Origin: a virus
Reading direction: 5' to 3' (one strand)
DNA: 20,072 nucleotides
IMG/VR virus record: IMGVR_UViG_3300031974_002305
Coordinates: 1 to 20,072 of that record
Below the pieces are notes generated by a model that was not told where the DNA came from, did not search any database, and saw nothing but the letters and a program-made list of their open reading frames with translations. Made by a program: the position numbers and the translations under genes. Within the stretch, counting starts at the first letter, position 1, and each line of letters opens with the position of its first letter. Of this stretch, positions 1 through 7,187 are shown one piece after another.

Positions 1-287
1 AAACCAATACAGTAGACAAGGCAAATAAATGCGAGTGGCGCTGGGAAAGCAGTATTTTATTAGACGTATTTACCAGGCGTTTAAGGTCCGGGAACCCTGG
101 AAGTAGAGTTTTAGTAGATGATGTTTTAGACGAGGTAAGAAATAGAATAAACTCTTTAGCTTTAGACGGTGGATCTGGGCTAACTATTGTTAGGCAAACT
201 CAAAGTTTTCCCAATGATATAACCGATAGTACAGAAAACGAAATAGTACATAGGAAGTTTTTACGCTTAGAATTAAGCATAAATTAA
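1..287 (+). CDS. Tail completion/terminator-like protein, 5' end missing
   Basis: The open frame enters from the left edge (codons begin at position 3) and runs 94 residues to a TAA at 285-287; its start lies outside the window. The visible part ends in a charged, beta-prone tail (KFLRLELSIN). I do not recognise the sequence itself. The call rests on position: in siphophages the last head-tail joining gene before the major tail protein is usually the tail terminator, which caps the tail tube, and its size is compatible. It could instead be another neck protein. Certain as a coding frame, modest as to function. Confidence 0.6.
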   Translation, partial: TNTVDKANKCEWRWESSILLDVFTRRLRSGNPGSRVLVDDVLDEVRNRINSLALDGGSGLTIVRQTQSFPNDITDSTENEIVHRKFLRLELSIN

Positions 288-294
288 TATTTAC

Positions 295-302
295 TATCTT
301 TG
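295..302 (+). promoter_or_regulatory. Candidate -7 promoter box before major tail gene
   Basis: TATCTTTG matches the Bacteroidota -7 consensus TAnnTTTG exactly. It sits in the short gap after the preceding stop and about 35 nt before the major tail protein start, where extra transcription of a highly expressed structural gene would make sense. I see no clear TTTG at the -33 distance, so this is a half-site only. Confidence 0.4.
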
Positions 303-336
303 AGATACATTATTTTTTAACTTAAAAAAAGGAAGC

Positions 337-771
337 ATGGCAACTATTAAAGGGGATGCACTTGTTTTGTATATCCATGATGGAGCTACTACCTACGAGC
401 CGGTAGTATGTTTAACAAGTAATTCATTAACGAACACGGTTAACGTGATCGAAAGTCAAACAAAATGCGACCCAGGAGAGATAAAAAGAGGGGCTGGCTC
501 AGCGTCTTATGAAATTTCTTTTGAAGGGGAGTATATCGAAAATGAAAGCGGTAAAATTACCCACGACGGGTTATTAGCTTTTATTAACACTAACAGCGGA
601 GTAGAGAAAACTTGGCGTATGGACACTGGCCAAACTGGAACGCCTTATTACTACGGTACAGCTATTCTAAGCAACTTAGAATTAACTGCGCCAGCTGGGG
701 ACGAGTACGCAACGTTTAGCGGTACTTTAACCGGGAGCGGTTTAGTATTAACTACTGATCCAATACCATAG
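337..771 (+). CDS. Major tail tube protein
   Basis: This 144-residue protein probably polymerises into the tail tube. Support comes from location (directly before two tail chaperone frames and the tape measure) and from clear paralogy with the gene at 5068-5586: both share CLT(S/T)N near residue 25, SF(E/D)G at exactly 61-64, Trp93 and Asp96, and a C-terminal DEYxxFSGxxTGxG block (about 120-135). That last block resembles the end of the TP901-1-type major tail protein/tube fold. The ATG follows an A/G-rich leader (aaaaaaaggaagc). A promoter-like TATCTTTG lies upstream. Of the two paralogues this one is the better candidate for the bulk tube subunit because of the conserved gene order. Confidence 0.85.
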   Translation: MATIKGDALVLYIHDGATTYEPVVCLTSNSLTNTVNVIESQTKCDPGEIKRGAGSASYEISFEGEYIENESGKITHDGLLAFINTNSGVEKTWRMDTGQTGTPYYYGTAILSNLELTAPAGDEYATFSGTLTGSGLVLTTDPIP

Positions 772-776
772 GAAAC

Positions 777-1163
777 ATGAAAAATTTAAAATTAACAATT
801 AATAGCCGAGAGTTAGAATTTACTTTTGGTTTAGGTTTCTTAGGAGAGGTTTTAGAGTTTTTAGATATGTCAATGTCAGAACTTGGCGAAAAGGTTACTA
901 AAAACCCTTATAAATATATTCCTATTTTGGTTTATCATTCTGCAAAGTACGCTTTAGATTTAGAAGGCAAAGAGGCCGACTTTACGCAAAAAGATGTTAT
1001 AGAGTGGATCGAAAAAGACGGCGGTATTAATTTCGGTAACAAATTTTACATGAGGTTCCAGGAGAAGTTTATAGAAAGTTTGACGAAGGACATACCAAAA
1101 AATGAAGAAGAAGAAACCGGGAACGCTGAACCCGTAGAAGCCCCGGAAAGTGAAAAAAAGTAG
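777..1163 (+). CDS. Tail assembly chaperone, short form (gpG-like)
   Basis: A 128-residue acidic protein placed between the major tail protein and the tape measure, the position of lambda G and its many analogues. These chaperones coat the tape measure during tail assembly and are absent from the virion. The N-terminal half is alpha/beta (LTINSRELEFTFGLGFLGEV), the C-terminus is a Glu/Lys-rich tail ending SEKK. The last codons contain the slippery heptamer A AAA AAG directly before the TAG stop, and the -1 frame is open through 1489, so a longer fusion form is expected. The function is inferred from order and from the frameshift architecture rather than from sequence similarity. Confidence 0.8.
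   Translation: MKNLKLTINSRELEFTFGLGFLGEVLEFLDMSMSELGEKVTKNPYKYIPILVYHSAKYALDLEGKEADFTQKDVIEWIEKDGGINFGNKFYMRFQEKFIESLTKDIPKNEEEETGNAEPVEAPESEKK
1154..1160 (+). other. Programmed -1 ribosomal frameshift site
   Basis: The heptamer A AAA AAG is in the correct phase (0-frame GAA AAA AAG TAG) one codon before the stop of the gpG-like gene. After a -1 slip, both tRNAs re-pair on AAA and translation continues GTA GAC TGG GCA into an open frame ending at 1489. The fusion would be 237 residues: 128 from the first frame plus 109. A AAA AAG is a known strong bacterial slip site (it is used in Escherichia coli dnaX), and a G/GT-type frameshift is conserved in long-tailed phages. I could not identify a convincing downstream stimulatory hairpin. 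Confidence 0.8.
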
Positions 1164-1489
1164 ACTGGGCAGCTGATGTTATAAGCGTTGCTTTAGGAGA
1201 ATTAAAATGCCCGAGTTTAGACTATGTTTATAGAATGACTTGGGCAGAATTTAAAATACGTCTTTTTGCTTATAATAGACTAGAATTGAAGGACTGGCGG
1301 AAGGTAAGAGAAATAGCCTATAATAGCTTAATAAGTTTTAACGTAGATCCTAAAAGCCTACCAAAAAGCATAAATCATTTTATGCCACTGGACAAAGTTA
1401 GCAGCACTGCCCGAGAAAAAAGAAGAGCAAGAATAGCGCAAGTCCAAAAGGAATACGCTGAAAAAATAAAACAAGCTAATGGCGGATGA
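1160..1489 (+). CDS. Tail assembly chaperone extension (T-like part of GT fusion)
   Basis: The -1 frame is open from the slippery site and carries 109 residues. The first in-frame ATG is only at 1235 (84 residues, MTWAEFKIRL), but the 25 codons before it read as ordinary protein (VDWAADVISVALGELKCP), so the natural product is the frameshift fusion with the upstream chaperone rather than a separate protein. In lambda the T part of gpGT binds tail tube subunits and brings them to the tape measure. The C-terminus is Lys/Arg/Glu-rich and probably helical. The end overlaps the tape measure start by 11 nt. Internal initiation at 1235 remains possible. Confidence 0.75.
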   Translation, partial: VDWAADVISVALGELKCPSLDYVYRMTWAEFKIRLFAYNRLELKDWRKVREIAYNSLISFNVDPKSLPKSINHFMPLDKVSSTAREKRRARIAQVQKEYAEKIKQANGG

Positions 1490-3191
1490 TTTACACGTAG
1501 GCATAGGGGCCGACACGGGCGGCCTAGAGAAAGGACTAGATAAAAGCAAAAAAAGTATTAAGGACTTTGGCGAAGCTATTAAAGACAGCGCTAAAGATAC
1601 CGATAAACTAAGCTCTAGCGCTAGGTCCGGAGTAGATGCAGCAAAACAACTCGGTAACGCCTTTAGTTCAGCCCAGGCCTCAGCTACAGATACAGCCGGC
1701 GCAATTATAGACGCTGGAGAAGCAATAGGGGCGGCTTCCAAAGAAATGAAAAATGCAAAAGGGGCTACTATGGCCCTTTCTGCTGCTACGACTACTGGGT
1801 TAATTACTGCCCTGGGAACCGTTTTAATTATCCTGGGTAAATATTCTTTTTCTTTAAGTGATGCAGCTAAGCAAGCTAAAGCGCTTAGAGACGCTACAAA
1901 AAAGGCTATAGGTAGCGCCCAGGTACAAATAACTACTTATAATCAATTATTAGGCATAGCCAGAGACGTTACAAGAAGCGACGAAGAAAGGCAAGAAGCA
2001 TTAGACCGAGTAAATAAAGCGTCCGGTAAATATGTAGGTAACTTAAAGCTCGAAGGTATAAACACCGACGACGCAATTAAGAAAACTAATAAGTACACAG
2101 CCGCATTAATTAGACAAGCTAAAATAAAAGGCTTAGAAGGACGTTTAGCCGATTTATACGCTAAGCAGTACGAAATATCTAGTAGGACTATAGAAGAGGG
2201 TACAGATTCGTACGAAAAATGGGGAGCTGCTATAATAAGCGGAACCGTTGGGGCTGGGGTTTTTAACAGTACTTTATTTACTGCTAACACAGCACTAGGC
2301 AGACAGGCTAAAGAACTTAAAAACGTCGACAGTGAAATAAAAAACTTAACTGGTTCATTATTAAAACTAAACGACTTAGAAAATAAAATAGCTTCTGGTT
2401 CTGGTGGTGGTGGTGGAGCTTCTAGCGGCAAAAGAAGCCCTTTAACAAGCGTTTTTGCATTTGATCCAGCAAAAGTTACCTCAGAAGGTTTAAAAGGCTT
2501 TAGACAGGCTGAAAAAGCGTTACGAAATAGAATAGGACCAGTACTAAACGGTTTTAATAGCCAGATAATTATAGGTCCAAATGATGAGGCACGTATAAAA
2601 TCTGCTGAGGCTTGGCAGAAACAAAATGAAGCAGACGCAGCGGCATTTAGACAGAAAGAGGCACAATTAGATCAATTTAACCAAAATATTAGTAGTATTA
2701 TAAGCCAGGGAACGGCTAGCGCCTTTGCTGGTATTGGAGAAGCTATCGGCGGGGCTATAACTTCTGGCGGGGACGTTCTAGGAGCTTTAGGGGCCTCGTT
2801 GTTAGGTTCTTTAGGTGGAATTTTAGTAGAGCTTGGAAAAATGGCAATAGCTGTAGGTGTAGGATTGCAAGCTATAAAAGCCTCATTGGAAAGTTTAAAC
2901 CCGGTAGCGGCTATAGCTGCTGGTATTGCTTTAGTGGCTTTAGGATCTATTTTTAAGTCCGGGGCAGCTTCATTATCTGAAAGGTTTGAAGGCGGCGGCG
3001 GTTCTGGTGGTGTATCTGGTAGTGGTACAAGTACAGGCGGGCCAACGACTAGAAGCGTTACAGCTACAGGCGGCGGTTTTAGTGGTGGAACTGTAGTTTT
3101 TGAAATAGCCGGTACAAAATTAGTAGGAGTATTAAATAAGACGCTCCAAAGAAACACAGCTTTAGGCGGTACTTTAACAATAGGTGGATAA
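1479..3191 (+). CDS. Tail tape measure protein
   Basis: A 570-residue protein that probably sets tail length and is ejected with DNA. The N-terminus (IGADTGGLEKGLDKSKKSIK) is typical of phage tape measure/minor tail proteins and is followed by Ala/Ser/Lys/Asp-rich helix up to about residue 95. Hydrophobic stretches lie near 97-125 and about 415-495 (Gly/Ala-rich). Glycine-rich linkers occur around 306-315 and 500-535. No lytic or peptidase domain is evident. If the usual rule of about 0.15 nm tail per residue holds, the tail would be near 85 nm; this is inference. The gene overlaps the chaperone frame upstream and abuts the next gene with no gap. Confidence 0.88.
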   Translation: MADDLHVGIGADTGGLEKGLDKSKKSIKDFGEAIKDSAKDTDKLSSSARSGVDAAKQLGNAFSSAQASATDTAGAIIDAGEAIGAASKEMKNAKGATMALSAATTTGLITALGTVLIILGKYSFSLSDAAKQAKALRDATKKAIGSAQVQITTYNQLLGIARDVTRSDEERQEALDRVNKASGKYVGNLKLEGINTDDAIKKTNKYTAALIRQAKIKGLEGRLADLYAKQYEISSRTIEEGTDSYEKWGAAIISGTVGAGVFNSTLFTANTALGRQAKELKNVDSEIKNLTGSLLKLNDLENKIASGSGGGGGASSGKRSPLTSVFAFDPAKVTSEGLKGFRQAEKALRNRIGPVLNGFNSQIIIGPNDEARIKSAEAWQKQNEADAAAFRQKEAQLDQFNQNISSIISQGTASAFAGIGEAIGGAITSGGDVLGALGASLLGSLGGILVELGKMAIAVGVGLQAIKASLESLNPVAAIAAGIALVALGSIFKSGAASLSERFEGGGGSGGVSGSGTSTGGPTTRSVTATGGGFSGGTVVFEIAGTKLVGVLNKTLQRNTALGGTLTIGG

Positions 3192-5045
3192 ATGGCAGTT
3201 AAATATTTATTAGAATATAAAGACACTGATAACGCAGCGCACAAGCTCGAAATATACGACGACAACTATACAGACGATCCAATAAACATACAAGGGGTTA
3301 TTTTCTTAGATTATGGCCAGGTAGAAAAGAGTTTAGAAGCGATCCGGGGAAATGGTTTAAGAGTAGAGCTAGAGGCTTCGCCAGACAGGAAATTTACCGA
3401 GCTTTTTACAAGTGGGGAAAGGTCCTATTCTGTAATTTACTATAGAGCTAATGTAGTTTTGTTTAGAGGCTGGGTAAATCCAGAAGGCTACTACGAGGAC
3501 TTTGTAGCCGATAAATGGATAGTTTCGTTAGACTGTATAGACGGGCTAGGCTTCTTAGAAAACCTTTCTTATGTAGATAGTAACGGGCTTATTTTCACAG
3601 GAAAACAGAACCAGTTAGAAATAATTGTAAACTGTTTAAAAAGAACAGGCATAGCAGCTAATATAAATACTAATATAGATATTTATTACGATGGGCTTTC
3701 TACTTCTGTAGACGTTTTAGCTAATGTTTACGCTAATACTGAGCGTTTTGTAAAAGATGATGGAGATACTATCATGAGCTGCGAAGAGGTTTTAAGAGAC
3801 ACTTTAGACGGTTACGCAGCCTGTATTACTATGCACTTAGGGGAGTGGTATATTTATAAGCCTAACCAGTTATTTAAAGATACTGAGGCGACTTTTTTTA
3901 GATATGACAGCGACGGCGTAGCACTAAGCCCAACAACGCAAACATTTGACACGGCCCAGGCATTAGGAAGCCAAATAGATAATTTTTACCCTCATCATGC
4001 CGGCGGGAACCAAAGTTTAAGCCTGGAAAAAGCAATAGGGGCCTACAGAATTGTTTATGAGTACGGTTTTGTTAAAGGGCTTTTAGATAATATCTATTTA
4101 CAGAATATAGCGGGCGTTATAGACGACTGGACTATAGGCGGCTCAGCGGATCTAACGTTACCGGCTTCTGGGGAATACGGGGTTTATTTGCCTTATAGGT
4201 ATGTAGATAACGATAATACATTAGTAGAAATGTACTCAGACAATATCACTGTAGGCAGCGGCGATATTATTGTAGTTAGGTTTGACGTTACACCAGATCC
4301 AGCACAGGAGTATTTAACGTTTTTTACTTACCGATTAAAAGTAGTAAACGGCGGCACGGTTTATTATTTCAATGATACTACAGGGGCCTGGCAGTTATCT
4401 ACGCCTCATCCTTGCGGTGTAGACATTGGTTTAGAGGCTGTACAATTTAGTTTAACAGCTCCAGGATCGCCCCAGGCTGGAAATTTAGTAGTAGAAGTTA
4501 TAAAGCCTGTAGCGTCTAATAGTTTACAGACAGCAACCGATAGAAGTTTATTTTTAACTAAAGTAGCTGTAGAACCTAACACTGATGAAAATGTACAAGG
4601 GGAAACACATACTTTTCAAAGGACCGATGATCCAAGCTCAAAAATAGAAGATAACAAAGAAGTTTACACAGGAGATAACCCGACTGAAATTTACGTAGGG
4701 GCTTTATTTGAAAACGACGAGACTACGCCTACAGAAAACTGGACCAGGAAAGGAGAAGGAGAAAGCAAAGGTATTATTCAAATCATGGGCGAAGAAACTA
4801 TGAGAATGAACGGGGATAACATGACGTTGTTTACTGGAGATATTTACGGCTATTTGCCTTATTTGGGAGTTTATACGATCAATAATGTACCAGGTTTATT
4901 TATGTTTATTAAATACTCCTATAATACAGCGACAAACACTATACAGGCTGAGTTTAGGCAAATATTAGGCGACGAGCTAACCGATATAGATTATAGAAAG
5001 ACTTTAAATTACGGTAATGTAGTCGAGCCTACGATTAAAAGTTAA
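3192..5045 (+). CDS. Putative tail tip / baseplate hub protein
   Basis: A 617-residue protein beginning at the ATG that immediately follows the tape measure stop (TAA ATG). I do not recognise a named family. The first 150 residues are beta-rich with many aromatic residues (GWVNPEGYYEDFVADKW), compatible with a Dit/hub-like fold; the middle holds beta-sandwich-like segments rich in Tyr, Val and Asp; the C-terminus contains a compact YLPYLGVYTINNVPGLFMF block. There is no signal peptide or membrane segment. Position after the tape measure and before fibres is where siphophages place the distal tail and hub proteins, so a structural tip role is likely; it may combine the roles usually divided between Dit and Tal. 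Confidence 0.7.
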   Translation: MAVKYLLEYKDTDNAAHKLEIYDDNYTDDPINIQGVIFLDYGQVEKSLEAIRGNGLRVELEASPDRKFTELFTSGERSYSVIYYRANVVLFRGWVNPEGYYEDFVADKWIVSLDCIDGLGFLENLSYVDSNGLIFTGKQNQLEIIVNCLKRTGIAANINTNIDIYYDGLSTSVDVLANVYANTERFVKDDGDTIMSCEEVLRDTLDGYAACITMHLGEWYIYKPNQLFKDTEATFFRYDSDGVALSPTTQTFDTAQALGSQIDNFYPHHAGGNQSLSLEKAIGAYRIVYEYGFVKGLLDNIYLQNIAGVIDDWTIGGSADLTLPASGEYGVYLPYRYVDNDNTLVEMYSDNITVGSGDIIVVRFDVTPDPAQEYLTFFTYRLKVVNGGTVYYFNDTTGAWQLSTPHPCGVDIGLEAVQFSLTAPGSPQAGNLVVEVIKPVASNSLQTATDRSLFLTKVAVEPNTDENVQGETHTFQRTDDPSSKIEDNKEVYTGDNPTEIYVGALFENDETTPTENWTRKGEGESKGIIQIMGEETMRMNGDNMTLFTGDIYGYLPYLGVYTINNVPGLFMFIKYSYNTATNTIQAEFRQILGDELTDIDYRKTLNYGNVVEPTIKS

Positions 5046-5067
5046 AAATTAATAGTAATTTTATGCT

Positions 5068-5586
5068 ATGGCATTTATTAACGGAAAAGACAAGATACTA
5101 TATTTAGACACTGGAAGGGGTTTTTTCCCTATTGGTTGTTTAACTACTAACGGCATGGACGAGAGCGTAGAAATGCTAGATACAACAACGAGAGATAATA
5201 CTAACGGCTGGTCAACTGGTAGACCTACAAGGCAAAATTATAATGTTTCTTTTGATGGTTTAATAACCCAGGAAGTAAGCTCTACTACTTTGGTAACTTA
5301 TGTAGAACTAAGGCAAGCTAAAAGAGACAGGCAATTAATAAGCTGGAAGATAGACGACGGAGCCGGCCAAGTAGACCAGGGACAGGGTTACATAGTTAAT
5401 TTAAGTGATAGCGCCGCTATAGATGAGTACGTTAGTTTTTCTGGCTCTATTACTGGTTACGGCAAGCCTACAGACACAATAAGCACCATTTACGACGACT
5501 ATGAGACGAGATCAATTTTAGGCGGTGGTTTAATGACTTCTGAGAGCTGCCAAAAAACATTTATTTTAAACATTACAGCGGAATGA
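5068..5586 (+). CDS. Second tail tube-like protein (paralogue of major tail protein)
   Basis: This 172-residue protein is a diverged copy of the tube protein at 337-771. Anchors fall at nearly the same residue numbers: CLTTN 24-28, SFDG 61-64, WKID 93-96 and DEYVSFSGSITGYG 119-132. It adds about 40 residues at the C-terminus (from about 133) that the major tail protein lacks. Its early TTTRDNTNGW segment is also like TP901-1-type major tail proteins. It lies after the tail tip gene and its stop overlaps the first fibre gene (ATGA at 5583), which suggests co-translation with fibres. A terminal tube ring or fibre-bearing collar is a reasonable guess. An alternative start at 5063 is out of frame. 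Confidence 0.75.
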   Translation: MAFINGKDKILYLDTGRGFFPIGCLTTNGMDESVEMLDTTTRDNTNGWSTGRPTRQNYNVSFDGLITQEVSSTTLVTYVELRQAKRDRQLISWKIDDGAGQVDQGQGYIVNLSDSAAIDEYVSFSGSITGYGKPTDTISTIYDDYETRSILGGGLMTSESCQKTFILNITAE

Positions 5587-7187
5587 GTTTATACGATAAA
5601 ATGATTATTGGTTTTGGTCCTGGTTTTTCAGCTGGGAAAGGGAAACTATTTTGTTTAAAGCCTACAGACGGGACCGGAGATATTGACGTAACAAGAGCTG
5701 GGGACGATGCTACAGAATTGGTTTCTAATGGGGATTTTGCCTCAGATACTATTTGGTCAAAAGGGGACGGCTGGTCTATTGGTTCTGGAGTTGCAACAAC
5801 TACCGGGGCCGCTGGTGCAATTACTCAAACGCTTTCAATTACAGAAAATGAAGAGTACTACATAGAAGTAACTACTTCTGGCGCTTATAACTATGGCGGC
5901 TTAAAAGTTCGCTTGGGAAGCTCAGAAGATGTAGCAACTATAACAGCCGATGGAACGTATTTATTTAGAGTTACAGCCGGGGCGTTAACTACTTTTGGTT
6001 TTTATGTAGAAGCTAACAGCGCTTTTATAGGAACGATTGACGATGTAAGCGTTAAAAGTGTATCTTTTAAATATAACGCTACTAGAATAAATGCTGATGG
6101 TTTTATAGAAGGTGTACCGCCTAATATGCCTAGATCAAGTTATCCTATAGGTGGCTCAGCTAACGGCTGCCCTTCTTTATTAATTGAAGATAGCGAAGTA
6201 AACTTAATAACTTATTCAGAAGAATTTGAAGATGCAAGCTGGGCAAAAACAGACAGCACAATAACAGCAAACGATATTATTTCGCCAGATGGGACCAAAA
6301 ACGCTGATAGATTAACAGGAAACACTACAAACACTACAGATAGAGTTAGCCGGGCTTATACTTATGCGACTTCTAAAAATTATATTATAAGTTGTTTCGC
6401 AAAGAAAGGAACTACAGATAAATTTAGAATACAAGCCTATGACAATATAGGATTTAACCAGGCTAGCGTATCTTTTGATTTAACCGATGGATCGTCTGTT
6501 ATTTCTACTGGTATTTCGGCCACTGCTACAGATTATGGTAACGGCTGGTGGCGATGTTCTGTAAAGTTTCAAACTACGCCAGTTTTAGGGACAGGGAGTT
6601 ATTCTTTTTATAATGAAAGCACCACAATAGGCGAATATTTGTATTTATGGGGAGCTTCTTTAGAGTTGGCAGACGAAATTACTAGCTATATTCCTACGGG
6701 ATCGACTACAGAAACCAGAAACGTAGCTACAGTTTTTGAAGGCGGAACGAGTGATTTAATAAACACTAAAGAAGGTGTTATTTTTTACGAGTTGAGTTTA
6801 TTACATGAGCCTACTACTAATATGCACCTGGAGATAAACGACGGAACTACGAGTAATAGAATTTATATTTATTTTGGTTCTGGATCTAGTATAAGGGCTG
6901 CCGGTTTTGATGGTGGAGTATTGCAGTTTAATTTTACCGGGACCACGTACACCGATCCGACGACTAAAAAGAAAATAGCGGTACGTTATAAAGCTAACGA
7001 TTTTAGTTTATGGGTTGACGGCGTAGAAGTAGACACCGATGTAAGCGGCACTTTACCAGCTGCAGGAACTTTTGATAATATAGAAATAGTAAAACCGGCT
7101 AATGAATTTGTAGGGAATATTTATAGCATGATGTATTTTGCAGAATATTTAAGCGACGAAGAATTAACGACATTAACTACATTATGA
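5583..7187 (+). CDS. Tail fibre/adhesin, copy 1
   Basis: A 534-residue probable receptor-binding protein. Visible parts: N-terminal attachment segment (1-45, IGFGPGFSAGKGK); a first beta-sandwich resembling carbohydrate-binding modules (about 46-158, opening ELVSNGDFASD and closing IDDVSVKS); a linker ATRINADGFIEG...YPIGGSANGCP (about 165-200); a second beta-sandwich like the head-spike-fibre domain of other phages (NLITYSEEFEDASW onward, about 206-380); and a C-terminal LamG/concanavalin-like domain (about 390-534, with VRYKANDFSLWVDGVEVDTD). It ends YLSDEELTTLTTL. No chaperone or enzyme motif is seen. It overlaps the genes on both sides by 4 nt (ATGA). Confidence 0.82.
   Translation: MSLYDKMIIGFGPGFSAGKGKLFCLKPTDGTGDIDVTRAGDDATELVSNGDFASDTIWSKGDGWSIGSGVATTTGAAGAITQTLSITENEEYYIEVTTSGAYNYGGLKVRLGSSEDVATITADGTYLFRVTAGALTTFGFYVEANSAFIGTIDDVSVKSVSFKYNATRINADGFIEGVPPNMPRSSYPIGGSANGCPSLLIEDSEVNLITYSEEFEDASWAKTDSTITANDIISPDGTKNADRLTGNTTNTTDRVSRAYTYATSKNYIISCFAKKGTTDKFRIQAYDNIGFNQASVSFDLTDGSSVISTGISATATDYGNGWWRCSVKFQTTPVLGTGSYSFYNESTTIGEYLYLWGASLELADEITSYIPTGSTTETRNVATVFEGGTSDLINTKEGVIFYELSLLHEPTTNMHLEINDGTTSNRIYIYFGSGSSIRAAGFDGGVLQFNFTGTTYTDPTTKKKIAVRYKANDFSLWVDGVEVDTDVSGTLPAAGTFDNIEIVKPANEFVGNIYSMMYFAEYLSDEELTTLTTL

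Noticed and set aside
1358-1741. Minus-strand reading frame opposite the chaperone and tape measure
   Set aside because: It is antisense to well-supported genes, rich in Ser/Ala/Leu from reverse reading of Lys/Ala/Glu codons, with no leader or promoter of its own.
1943-3265. Two minus-strand frames opposite the tape measure
   Set aside because: Composition (Pro/Leu/Ser-rich) is what antisense of Gly/Ala/Lys-rich DNA gives; no neighbouring minus-strand genes exist.
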